Shown piece after piece: positions 1 to 11,100 of a DNA stretch of 64,000 nucleotides. The translations under genes and the position numbers were made by a program. Source of the DNA: Aplectana chamaeleonis. Taxonomy: Eukaryota > Nematoda > Chromadorea > Rhabditida > Cosmocercidae. A model generated the notes under the pieces. The model was not told where the DNA came from and made no database searches. It saw only the letters and a program-made list of their open reading frames with translations. The DNA lies in contig JAPDOI010000878.1 of assembly GCA_029168955.1 (NCBI GenBank), forward strand, positions 124,001-188,000, read 5' to 3'. Each line of letters starts with the position of its first letter. The stretch's first letter is position 1.

Positions 1-263
1 GTATTTTGAGGCAAAGTATTACCAGGAAGTGCTCCTCCGCTTGTTATGGTACTCCGGATAGGAATTTCAGAATCACACATTCCTTACTACCATTGCAATG
101 CGCCGCGAAAATATAACACATGACGTAGTGAAATATGGAAAGGTAATTTATAGCATATTAAGCCATCTACGAATTGGTAGTGCTTATTGTGAGGACTGGT
201 CCATTTTTGTTCGTTTAAGACTCAAAAGGAAATTATGAGCTTTCAAACTAGTGAGAGCGACGA

Positions 264-455
264 AATTTTCGAATAAGTCGAATATTACTCATTTCGAATG
301 ATCGACTTCCCGACTTATACGAAAATCGCCCTTTTTCGAATTATCGACTTCTCGACTTATCCGAAAATCGCCCTTTTTCGAATGATTGACTTTTCGATTT
401 AGCCGGATTTTCCACTTTTCAAATAGTCGACTTAGTCGATTTGATCGAAGTCGAC
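264..455. repeat. short tandem repeat, about 49-bp unit
   Basis: Degenerate units built on TTTTCGAATNATCGACTT and CGACTTATCCGAAAATCGCC recur about every 49 bp, roughly three times, then decay into TCGA-rich sequence. No gene is visible. The open frame on the minus strand here is repetitive (the same peptide block is seen twice) and is a by-product of the repeat. Confidence 0.7.
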
Positions 456-960
456 TTTTTTCAATCGGATGATGATCCGAACATTCGACTCGGCCCAAGT
501 ATAGTTCATAGTAAGATTAACGCGGTTGCGAACACGCTAAATAAAACCCAAACCAACTAGCCAATGGTCATGAATTTCCCTCTGAAATGTGGCGACTGTT
601 CTCCCTTCATCGGTCGCGGCTACATATCTGTACAACCTCTAACATACCGATTAGAAGTGTCCATGTTCGATTATCTTGTCATCTGAGCATCTTCTTAGTT
701 CTTGTGTTTGAAGACACAATCCAACCTCAGAATCCTTTTCCACTTCTCCTGCTTGTCTTGTACAGAATTTTGCATCGATCCTGAATCGACCGCTTTTGCT
801 TCTTGAGAACTTTTGAACAAATTTGTCCTTGGCTTCAGGTTTCTTGTAGGCTTCACAAAAGTTTCTGTTTTTTACTGGCGGGTAAAATGAGTTCTCATCG
901 TTTCATATTGGCTTCCATTATAAAAAGGTTCTTTGAATTTTCTGAAAAGTTTACAATCTG
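456..960. other. unassigned sequence
   Basis: No recognisable coding exon, RNA gene or repeat structure was seen. It probably belongs to an intron or the upstream part of the astacin locus. Confidence 0.4.
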
Positions 961-968
961 TCGTTCTC

Positions 969-1136
969 GGAGCGAAATTCCGGTCTGCATTTGCGGACTA
1001 CGGCTGTTGCATCACGCGTTGATACTCGCGCTGGGAGAAAGGTTAGTCGTGCCAGGACCACGTGGTCCCAGCACGATCATCATCGTGTTGCGTGATGAAA
1101 CAGCCGTTGTCCGCAAATGCGGACCGGAATTTGGCT
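969..1136. repeat. small palindromic (foldback) element
   Basis: Left arm 969-1022 (GAGCGAAATTCCGGTCTGCA...) pairs with right arm 1079-1136 (...TGCGGACCGGAATTTGGCTC) around a short loop containing the palindrome CCACGTGG. A diverged piece of the same family lies at about 35566-35655 (GGTCCCAGCACGAG, CAACAGCCGTAGTCC). It looks like a non-autonomous foldback element. Confidence 0.7.
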
Positions 1137-1429
1137 CCGAGTATGACAGTGCATATGTTTCATATGACTTGTTCGGAAGATCATCACTTCTGGTCTGTAA
1201 CTAAGCAACATCTTGTCAATTACACCATGTTGTCATCTCTCCCCGTTCAAATCTGACTAGGGAACCTCGCATGGCCATCCACACCATTTAAAAGATGATG
1301 AATGTTTTCTGGTCAATTCTGGTCCGCTGTCTCCGAATCTGACATCGGATTTTGCTACGGACACCTCTGAACGAAAATTTTTAGGATGTTTGAAGAAAAA
1401 TTTTGGATTCGGCTCAAAACTTCCAACTG

Positions 1430-1990
1430 GGGGTTATTCAGGGCTGTGAATGCGATTCTGGGATCTGTTTGTCACCAGACTTGTGGTTACTGTAGGTTAC
1501 GGTAGGCATAATGCCTTTCAACTGGCTTTACCTACGACAATTTTTTCGAAAATCAAAAAATGGACCTCAAATTCATGTTCGGCGTCTCAAATAACAGATA
1601 AATTTTGAGCCAAATCTGAGGCTTTGACCAAGCTACCGTGGATTCACCGTGATTTACCGTAATCTATCGAAAATCGATACACAGGTTGCAGATTCGTGTT
1701 CAGCAATCCAGAAAACCCCCACAGAAAATGTTTGGGCCTCATCAACCGAGGCCATTCCGGAAATCGGCAAAAGTCGCGAATTGCCATCAAATTCCCCCCC
1801 CCCCCGATGGGAAGTTTTGAACGCATCAAGTCGAAAACTTTGGAAAAACGACAAATAAACCCCAGATTCGTGAACAGCACCCTAAATAACCTCCCTGGGA
1901 GAACTTTCAGTCAAATCTGGAACGTTTTTCAAACCGCTTCCAGAGCCCTCTAATTGGTATAAATAAACTCCCAACCAAAAATCCGTACAA
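1430..1990. repeat. dispersed repeat family R1, copy 1
   Basis: Diverged copies of the same stretch occur near 58620-59110 and 59650-60160. Shared landmarks in the same order are TTTACCGTAATCTATCGAAA, AATCGATA, AGATTCGTGTTCAGCA, a C-rich run, GAAGTTTTGAAC and TCTGAA/TCTGGAAC. The order is conserved at about 65-75 % by eye. No coding capacity is evident; the run of C at 1795-1806 interrupts any frame. Confidence 0.6.
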
Positions 1991-2933
1991 GTCCAAAACG
2001 CTATCAATCTGTGCAAAGTTTGGCAAATGTTCCTTCACCCGGAATTTTGTTCAGTGGGGTAGTTTTGAGGGCTGAACACAAGCATGAGGTCTGTTTCCGG
2101 ATTTCGCAAACGCAAATGCCCGTTTCTGATAGAAAAATATATAAACCTTGACAGGCTATAACTTTTTTCGCAGTTGTCCGTTGCGAAATCCGAGTTCAGA
2201 GTGTAATAGAAAACATGTATCAGCTTCCTGATCCGGGGGAATACCATGCGAGGTCTCCTAGTGAGAATGACGAATCTACTGATATGTGTTTTTACATCAC
2301 TGTTCACCTTGGTGTTTAGGTTCTGGATTGATACCTTTGTGAACAGGATGTGTATCTCGTTACCTCTCGAGGACAGTGCTCACGATGGAATAAATGGGCG
2401 TGCTGGCTGTTCATTGCTTTTGATTATGAAAGATGATACGAAATTTTTAGGCTTTCCCATTGGCTAGAGCAAGCTACAGTGTCCTCTATCATTATCAATA
2501 GTTGAAGATGATGAGCAGCCATCACGGTTATCCATTTTATAGCGAACACTGCCTTTATTTATCAACAATCGTTGCCTTCTTTGTAGAACGGTTGTGTCTT
2601 CGGTTTTCTACAGTTGTTTGAGTACCAAAATGAGCTGCGATTTGTATAAAAACTGCTGCTCAAAGGTTCTTCTTATGGACAGGGCATTTCTGAGCGGTTG
2701 AAATTTGAGCGGTTGTCAAAATCAAGATACATTCGTGTATGATCCCACGTGAGGAAACACTCTTTTTGCAAGTTTCAAACTCGAGAAAATACTGCAAGTG
2801 ACGCGCCGCTCTCCAATCTATCATGGCTATTGAACGCTCCGACTTGCCCTGGTTTCCTTGAGCAGCAGCTAGCTATCTCTTTGTCGCTTTTGATATCTCT
2901 ACTTCGAGTGTTCCCAAAAAGTGAGACTGCGGG
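1991..2933. other. unassigned sequence
   Basis: I searched all frames for the missing N-terminal astacin exons (the segment with the conserved Gly-Cys motif that precedes the zinc site) and found none. No RNA gene or strong repeat was seen. Confidence 0.4.
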
Positions 2934-2938
2934 TATGT

Positions 2939-3021
<83 letters not shown>

Positions 3022-3058
3022 TGCATTTATTTATTTATTTGCTTATTTGTTTATTTAT
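2934..3058. repeat. ATTT tetranucleotide microsatellite
   Basis: About 30 units of ATTT run through this stretch with a few substitutions near the 3' end (ATGC, GCTT, GTTT). The poly-IYLF open frame across it is an artefact. Confidence 0.97.
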
Positions 3059-3639
3059 GCGTGACCAGAGATCAAGCTTCAACACAACGCGCAGAAGTTG
3101 TAACGTAAATGTACTGAACTGATGAAAAGGGTTAACATGTACCATTCGGATGTCATTTACCCTCTAATATTCACCGTGTTTAGAACCGCTCAGTTGTAAC
3201 CTCATTGCCCTAAACCACCTCTCACATAGAGCTATTTCTCTTTTTTCAACATATAATACTAGTGCGCGACAGCAGTTATTGTTAACGGTCGTAGTGAAAA
3301 GATCCCAGAGCTCAACTCACTTTGCCTGACTCTATGACTGCCAGTTTTTACATTTGGACCACATGAAGGGAAGTTGTGGTTGGATTGTCACTTTTCTTTT
3401 CATCTTCCAGAATTTCGAACTCTCTTTTGTTGGCAACTACATTTCTTGCCACAATTCAGTAAATACAGGGTAGCTGAAAAGTTCCCCCTTTTTCTAAGTA
3501 GCGTAACAAGTTGAGAAAGCCATTTGTAAATCAACAAATTGACTCATTCCAAAAACCAAAATTTTCTTCAGAGCAACAAGAAGAAACTTAATGACAGAGG
3601 GGCTCAAACAGAAGTGTATCTGCCTAAAAAAAACTAAAA
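3059..3639. other. unassigned sequence
   Basis: AT-rich DNA without a recognisable gene, RNA or repeat structure. Confidence 0.4.
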
Positions 3640-4227
3640 GAAAAATTTCGTCACTTGGTCCATTAGGTCATTAGGTCCGTTTTCGAGTTTTTCACAATTT
3701 TGCTAAAATAGGCCCACCAGGTTGTGATATATCGCAAAAAGACCACCCAAAACACTCCAATTCCGGCGAAAAGCTCGTTTGAAAATCCCGGAGCATCTAG
3801 CTTCCCTTTTTCCACGTCTGTCCGCTGTGTCTTGTGTAATTCACAAATGTCGGAAATGCTGGACGTCTGAAATGATTTAGCCCTGTAACTTATCAGGTCG
3901 ATTATTTCTTTTGGTCTTTTATTCGTCAAGAATTCTCTAGAAATGAGAAGCTTTCGATACACATGAAGGAACGCGAGGATTTCTCGAAATAAAGATGATG
4001 GGATTTCGGAAAACCTCGGTCTGTCAGAGCCTGTTGCAGCGCTTCTGCTCCTCGTGCTAGATGATCGACCGAGCAGACGCTTTTTCAGACCACGGAGCTG
4101 TTTTCATATAGCATTACGAATAGGCAGCATTGAGGTCTCAAGCTTTGCCAACTATCTCCACTTGAATCAAACATTGGATTGAGAAGAAAAAACCAAGTGC
4201 GGTTTTTCGGGTGGACGTTGCCTTTAG
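3640..4227. mobile_element. TTAA-type MITE, diverged copy of the 26656-27224 element
   Basis: Colinear with 26656-27224: shared blocks include CACGTCTGTCCGCTGTGTCT, TTGTGTAATTCACAAA, TTATTTCTTTTGG, TAGATGATCGACCG and TTCAGACCACGGAG. The right end GGACGTTGCCTTTAG resembles the family terminus (…GCTGTCTTTAA). The left end is too diverged to place exactly. Confidence 0.65.
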
Positions 4228-4369
4228 GAAACCCTGATCAGATTCTAGCCATGTATCTATCAGCTCCGTTATCGCCAGTTTCATTACCAGCTGCTTCAAA
4301 AAGCTCTTGCAGAAAGATCTTTGTTGTAGGTTGATCTTTGCTCCATCGCCAATCGTATTTTCACTCATT

Positions 4370-4535
4370 TCATTACATTCCCTGCTTTCTCATTACTTCA
4401 GGTTATTCTGCGCCAGAGCATTCTCTAGAAAAATTTCAAGCCTTTTTTTCACTTTTTTGACTTCCACTTTCTCCTAAATATGACATTGCCAAATCATTAC
4501 TTTTGCCAGGAAGCGAAATTTTCAGACATGTTGAT
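4370..4535. repeat. solo arm of the 6.45-7.0 kb foldback element
   Basis: Matches the right arm of the foldback at 6450-7005: TTCCCTGCTTT, ATTACTTCAGG, GACATTGCCAAATC, TACTTTTGCCAGGAAGC and AAATTTTCAGA occur in the same order. The left arm is absent, so this is a truncated or recombined copy. Confidence 0.7.
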
Positions 4536-4551
4536 AATGAATACTTCTTAA

Positions 4552-5040
4552 AGGCACAGTCCAAGCTCAGGGACAAAATCTGAGATTTCCACATGATTGT
4601 GAAGTAGACTCACCTTATATAACCCTTGCCAAGTGCGAGCTCCGAACTCCTCCGAATGGGCGAGGTATAGGAGGAAGCCACTCCATCGCGCCCACAGCTA
4701 GAAGACGTTTTGCGACGCCCCCTTAGACGACCTTTCGAACTCAAAAGTGGCAAGATAATTGATGGTTTTCTATCAATATCCCCGATCTTCCCATAATTCC
4801 CAGCCTCTCTCTTTATACAGATCTGCTCCCACACATCGGTTGCAAATGACGGAAGTCACAAGCTTCGGACAACTTGTCCACCATTCTTTCGACGCTCAAT
4901 TCTAGACAATTTTTGAGGGGCCATAACCCCGCTCTCAGGGAGTTTTGTACGATATCAGAGGTATCATTGGAATTATCATGGGACCGTCATTGAGATGCGC
5001 AGAAAAACCGAAAGACTATTCTGAAGTTGGACTGTGCCTT
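4552..5040. mobile_element. TTAA-type MITE
   Basis: Begins TTAA-AGGCACAGTCC and ends GGACTGTGCCTTT, a terminal inverted repeat. The interior is shared with 36565-37052, 39218-39703 and 49633-50114 (GACGGAAGT, ACAAGCTTCGGACAACTTGT, CCACCAT, GGCCATAAC, TTGTACGAT). The right-hand TTAA has decayed to TTGG. Confidence 0.8.
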
Positions 5041-5043
5041 TGG

Positions 5044-5103
5044 AGGCAGTGTTCATGAACAGCCAGCACGCCCAATCATTTCATCGTGAACAGTGGCTTT
5101 ATT
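5044..5103. mobile_element. 60-bp remnant of a TTAA-type MITE
   Basis: GAGGCAGTGTTCATGA at one end and TCATCGTGAACAGTGGCTTTA at the other form a degenerate inverted repeat with almost no interior. It ends about 14 bp before the acceptor of exon 1 at 5118, so part of the pyrimidine-rich tract (TTTATTTCATTGTATTTTAG) is contributed by or adjoins the element's terminus. Confidence 0.55.
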
Positions 5104-5117
5104 TCATTGTATTTTAG

Positions 5118-5185
5118 GAATATGTGGTGGCGCATGAAACAGGTCACGCACTCGGCTTTTGGCACACGCATCAACGACCCGACAG
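5118..5185 (+). CDS. astacin exon 1 (of those visible): zinc-binding helix
   Basis: Read in frame from the acceptor TTTTAG|GAA. It encodes EYVVAHETGHALGFWHTHQ followed by RPD, which contains HExxHxxGxxH: three zinc-ligand histidines and the catalytic glutamate. Most family members have Glu after the third His (FWHE); here it is Thr. The donor AG|GTTCGA departs from GTAAGT, but it is the only one that keeps the frame: it makes Arg with the first base of the next exon and gives the family-typical RPDRDRHI. Reading through meets a stop within nine codons. Confidence 0.92.
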
Positions 5186-8100
5186 GTTCGATTCCGCCAC
5201 TTTTTGACTCGCTTTTTGATTCAAACTCATCAGAGAGGTGTGAGAATCTTTGAAATTATAGGGATCGTCACATTTCCATCAACTGGAAGAACGTGATGGA
5301 AGAGGCAACCGCGTCATTCATGCCATTCCGAAGCATGCTTCAGGCATTTGGAATCCGACAAGTAAGACATTCGTGGAAGAAGGGAGACATACAGTCACGG
5401 TCTTCTGCACGCTTTGAAAATCCGTGTGAAACTCCGTCTTTCTGAAGTTGGGAACCAGCACTGACCTTATGGAAGTGGTAAAATTAATATTCAAATTGTC
5501 AAGGTTTCTCCGCGACGAGTGCCATATGATTACGGATCTTTGATGCATTACCATGCAGTTGCTCACGCGATCAAGGTTTGGCAGCATTTTTTTCCTCACT
5601 CGTACTCTTTTTTTCTTCCTCATGCAACAGCCGCACTGATTTTCCTTCCATTTGTATGCCTAATATTAACACATACATGCGCTTTTATACATACCTTCTT
5701 TCAATAGGCCAGCGAATGAGTCGCCTATGGAATAGCAACTTAGTGGCGTAAAGACGGTGAGAATAGGGACAAGACATTGGAACGAAAATTTTCTCTCCAC
5801 GACGTGGGGGTGTGGGGTCTCTCTTGCTCCCTCCTCCCCTGAAATGAAAACGTGCTTACGCTAGCAGCAATAATACAGTGCGTTTCATAACCATGCGACC
5901 ACCCCCGATCAGGGTTCGGGGCGAGGTGTGATGTATCCGTCGACATCCGGTGGGATGGGGGTCAGACCTTCGGTCAACCAAGAACCAAGATGGACCTCCA
6001 TCAGGGCGAGGGGAAGGGGGTTGAGAGCCATACCGTTAGTATAAAAAATGACGGCAAAATGAGATCACAATAAGAGGTCAAAATAAATCTGGAGATTGTA
6101 CTGAGAGAGCAAAATGAGACAGGAGATCAAAAAAGAAACTCAATAGTGAGAAACGACTGCGAAAAAACAAATGATGCAAGATATGAAATGGAGATGCAAA
6201 AATAAGGCAGGAACACACAAGAAGAGCTTACAATTCACTGGTGATAAAGCATGCAAGACAATAGACGACAGTAGCATGGTCATCGTTAATGACTCTGACA
6301 TGGAGGACGAGTCTTGGCCAGGTAAAGTGGTCGCCAAAGCGCTCCTGGATATGTCAGCAGCGGTGGTGTTGAGTACTCGCTGTCACGAGGTCATTACAAG
6401 CGGACTATCCTGTCTACGAAATGAAAGATGTTCTGGAGTTTCGTAATCAAAGATGCATTTCTGAAAATTTAGCTTCCTGGCAAAAGTAGCGATTTGGCAA
6501 TGTCATTTAGAAGTTAAAAAAAAATTCAAAAGTATTTTGAAACATCTTTAAAAAGTGATTTGGCGTAAAATAGCCTGGAGTAATAAAAAAGCAGGGAAAT
6601 GAAGTGAAATAACCAAAAATGCGATTTGGTGGTCGATCATTTCACAAGCTTCTCCGTTAAACTTATCAAAACGAAATCAAGCACGATATGGAATGGAGCG
6701 TTGCCTTCACCCAGCATGAGATATGCTGATTCTCTTGACACAGCTTTCAAAAATGGCTTAATGTTTCCGTTGCGCGCTTGATTTCGTTTTGCTAAGTTTA
6801 ACGGAGAAGCTTGTGAAATGATCGACCACCAAATCGCATTTTTGGTTATTTCACTTCATTTCCCTGCTTTTTTATTACTCCAGGCTATTTTACGCCAAAT
6901 GACTTTTTAAAGATATTTCAAAATACTTTTGAAATTTTTTTTGACTTCTAAATGACATTGCCAAATCGCTACTTTTGCCAGGAAGCTAAATTTTCAGAAA
7001 TTTCACATATTTTTCCCAAAGGTTCCCTTCCTGACTTCAATTTTGCTCATCGATTTCCATTTTGGAATGATTAAACATCTAACGGACGATATTGTCGTAT
7101 GAGTACAATTTTTGAAACCTATGACTTACAACCATAAAAAATAAAACTCATTGCCGCATTTGGTGCAAAATGTGAAAATCGATATTATTGATCATTAATA
7201 TTTGATCTCGCGTGATGAGAAGAATTTCCCAATCAAATGACTTATTGTTAGAGCCATCAACAATCAAAAATCATTGCGGCATTTCGTGGAACTGGCGAAA
7301 AAATCAATATTATTGATCGGTATTTATCGATAATGACTGATGAGCAAAATTCCTCAACCAAGAAAACCAATCCCAACAGCAATCACCACTGTTCGCCGCA
7401 TTGTGTGCAAAAAGCACGAAAATCGATAATATTGATTATCGATCGATGACGTGTCATGAGTACGGATTCTGACAAGTTCAGTACTTACCTCCGACGAACT
7501 GTGTTGATTGGCTGCAATTTCACCCACGCACCCCGGTCTCCACAGCCGCAGCAGAAAAAAACAGTTTTCGTGCTCCACGGCTAATTTAGTATGTAAACCC
7601 ACGATTTTGAGGTACCCTTCAAAGTAAAGGTACCGAGTTCAAATTGGAATAGGAGCGACCTGCATCCATTTCCAGCCTCCTGTCCAAAAATGAGCTTCCT
7701 AGCTCAATTTCATCTATTAGCACAAGATCGTGAACGCCGTCTGAAAAAAAGGAGATTAACAGAGAAAACTTGCGGTTTTTCAAAATTTGCTCAAACCCTA
7801 GGAAACCATTCTAAACCATTTTTGGGCATTGTATACAACTTTTTGCGCTCTTTTCAATGCAATTTAGAGCTAATTTCTACCTTCAGCCTGAACTTAGATT
7901 TTGAAAAACGGGTTGCGCGCGTGGCCGATTCAAAACCAAATCTGGTGCGCGCTTCGCGCGCACCACAATTTTTAGGCAAATTTGGATTCACAGGTTCGAT
8001 CCCGCTAAAAGTAAAAAATTGTGCAATTCTGAAAAATAATGAATAATTACCTGTTTGAGAGGAGCATTGTTCATTGTTATACCTCTTGCAATTTACCCCA

Positions 8101-11100
8101 CGAAATTGACTCGTGTCTAAGATGCGATATCGCCTGAAGCATAGGATTTTTATGCCCTGAGGGCACATAGGTGCGGTGGCTTGCGCGGAACCCATACTTT
8201 GAATACGTGTGCCCGCATGTGAAAACGCACCCAAAATTTCATCAACGCAGCTTCAAGCTCAAGAGCGCTACATAAGGTGAGTGGAGCTTGTTTTCATGCC
8301 CTGAGGGCACAAAGGTGCGGTTTCAGGCATGAGAACCACGCATAACAATTGGCTATCCGGATTTGGAAAGCCACAGCTTCAAGCCGAACAACGTTACATA
8401 GGGTGGGGTTCATGAAAAAATCGATAGCCGTGAAATAATTACAAGTACTCGGACAGAAAATAGGGCTGACCGCTCGCAACAATAGGACCGACCGCGGGAT
8501 CGGCGACGTTCCGACCGCATCATTGCGAGCGTTCCGACCGGTATTCAGCCGCGGTCAGTACGAAAGTGAGCGCGTTCCGAACGCAAATCTGCATCACGGC
8601 GCTTTGCGTTCGGACCGCGGGCAAGTATGATATCACGGCGCCCTTCCGATGGGAGGGGCTCAGAACAGCGCAATACGTCAACAGGAGATCCTACAATCAT
8701 GGTGCCCACTACTGGCTATTACAGTATGAAATAGCCAGTACTGGATATCACGATTGGGGGACTCGATGCTAGCGTATTGCATAACAACATAACACGAAAA
8801 TGATAAAACACAAATTTATTACCAAACTAATCACTTGATGGTACATCAATGTAGTAATGAAACGATAATTGTGAAACAAATTGTGTTTGTTCACAATAAT
8901 GGCTAACGGTTATACATAAAAATATGCAACGAAATACATTACATGATCGAGTTCCAAAAAATGACTTCAAATACTTGAATAAAAAAACGCATTGGAAGTA
9001 TGGGCAATTTGAATTTCAGAATCCGAAAATAGTGCACGTGGTTATAAATTGATTATAAATGTGATTATAAATGTCAAATATTCGAAAAAACAAGTGAAAA
9101 TAAATTTTAGTAACTGAAAACGTATTTCCTCGAACTGCGAATTCCCTTTTTGTGTCACATCCAGTCATGTTATTCATATTTTGAATGTTATTACTGTAAA
9201 ACTCTAATCCGCATTCATTTATTGTGCTTCCACGCTGTTACATGAAAATTATGTTTCGAACAACACTGTTTCTTTCCAATTATTTCAAATCATCTTTCAA
9301 AAATTGTGAACCCGAAAATTAAAACTTCTACGGCGCACAAAAGTGAAGTCATCAAAATTGAGAACCCAAGTGGTAACTGATCAATGTTTTCCAAGGACAC
9401 AGATCCCAGACCGCGTTTAAAAACAATAGAGCTATGAGACTGACTGCACATTCGAGATTCCCTACAGCAAAGAAGCGAAATCGATATCTTTAAACGAGAT
9501 AATGGTAGTAGGGCTTGTTATAGGGCTAGTAGAACTTACAAAAATCTGCCCATGTAAAACTAAGTGGGCATCTACAAAACCCGCACTAAGTTTTGCAAAA
9601 ACGGGGAACATCTGGCAAACTTGGCAAAAAAAGGTCCGATGCATGTAACTTTTTTGAAGTGATTTTTCGAATTCTGAAAACGCTAGCATATTCGCAGATA
9701 AAAAAGCTACTTAAACGCAGCATTCACGATGATCATCCTCGTTGACTTTCCACAGTGAAATGATAGGCGAGAAGGATCCTAGAGCTCCCAGTGTCGAAAG
9801 AACGGTAGAAAACGAGCCAGGAGCGGCAAAATAGCGGCTGCAAACAAGCGTATTGGTGCCCCAGACACGGCTGGTGCCCCAGATCCGCCTCTCGGAATGA
9901 ACAAATGAAGACTCAGATTACAGGAATGATCAAGTCCAGGAAGTGCTGATAAGTGAGCTGTTTGCTTCATTGCACTGATAGGTATAATCCTCCTAGCGGT
10001 CAATTCCTCCACGCCCAAAATCAACGTAAACAAGAGAGAGCCTATTTTTGCTCAAAAACGCGTATTTCGGTCCTTTTAAGCATGCCTTGCTATATAGGGC
10101 ACCAGACCTTCCGTGAGCCGTGGAGATATCGGAAGTGAAATTTATCGTGAACCCTGCCTTTCATTATGCGACTTTTAGGCCGAAGATCCCTGAATTCGCT
10201 CTGTTTTTGAAGAAATAGTTTTTCAACCGTTTTTCAAAGCATCGCGAGCGGCAAAATGCGGCGATATTTTGAGCTGTATTTGTAAAAAGTAGTGTAAGAG
10301 AAATCTGTATGCTTTCTTCATAAATTAGGTGTAAATGAGAGAATCTCAAGGTTTGTTTAGGTTGAATTTTCGAAAACTGTCCGAGGGTTCTCGCAGCAAA
10401 ACTCCGACTTTTCATGTAGTTCTCAAGCGTGTTTGATGAAGTATTTCGAGAATTCAGCCAACAAACCTCGAGATTCTCACCTGCACCTAATTTATGAAGA
10501 AAGCATACAGATCGCTCTCCCATTACTCTTGCAAAAACTGCTCAAAATTTCGCCGCACTTCGCAGCACTGAGGTTTTATAAACAATCGCAAAATAAATTT
10601 CCTTCAAAAACAAAGCGATTTTAGGGATAGTCGGCCCACAAAGTCGCATATTTAAGTAACAATTTCATGTGTGAGTATGACCCAGCGTTTTCAGTAGTCA
10701 AAAAGTCTTCCTTCAAAAAGTTACATGCAATAGACGTTTTTGCCAAGTTTGCCAGATGCTCCCTGTTTTTACAAAACATAGCGCGGGTATTGTAGCTCTC
10801 CCATTCTTGCCATTTTTCTCAGCCAATTTTTGTCGATACATTCCACAAAATGATGACTTTTCACTTTGAAAGGCTGGAGGAACCGATCTCGGAATGGATG
10901 GAACATTGTTATTGAAATAACACTTTAATTAGCCAAATAGGAAGACGCCATCTAAATATTGAACAATTTGTGAATGTTATAGGTAGGTACAATACCGCCG
11001 CTATCTAAGGGTAAAAAATATGCGAAGTGGGCAATGAAAGGCTTATATCAAAGTTTGGCATAAATTTTGAGTGGTGAATATTTTAGTCCCGCCTAATACC

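Noticed and set aside
23..75. Possible missing astacin exon (a reading KCSSACYGTPDRNF resembles the Cys-Ser-Ser motif of the N-terminal half).
   Set aside because: The glycine and Val-Gly residues expected around the motif are absent, no convincing acceptor can be seen because the window starts here, and the phase to exon 1 cannot be tested.
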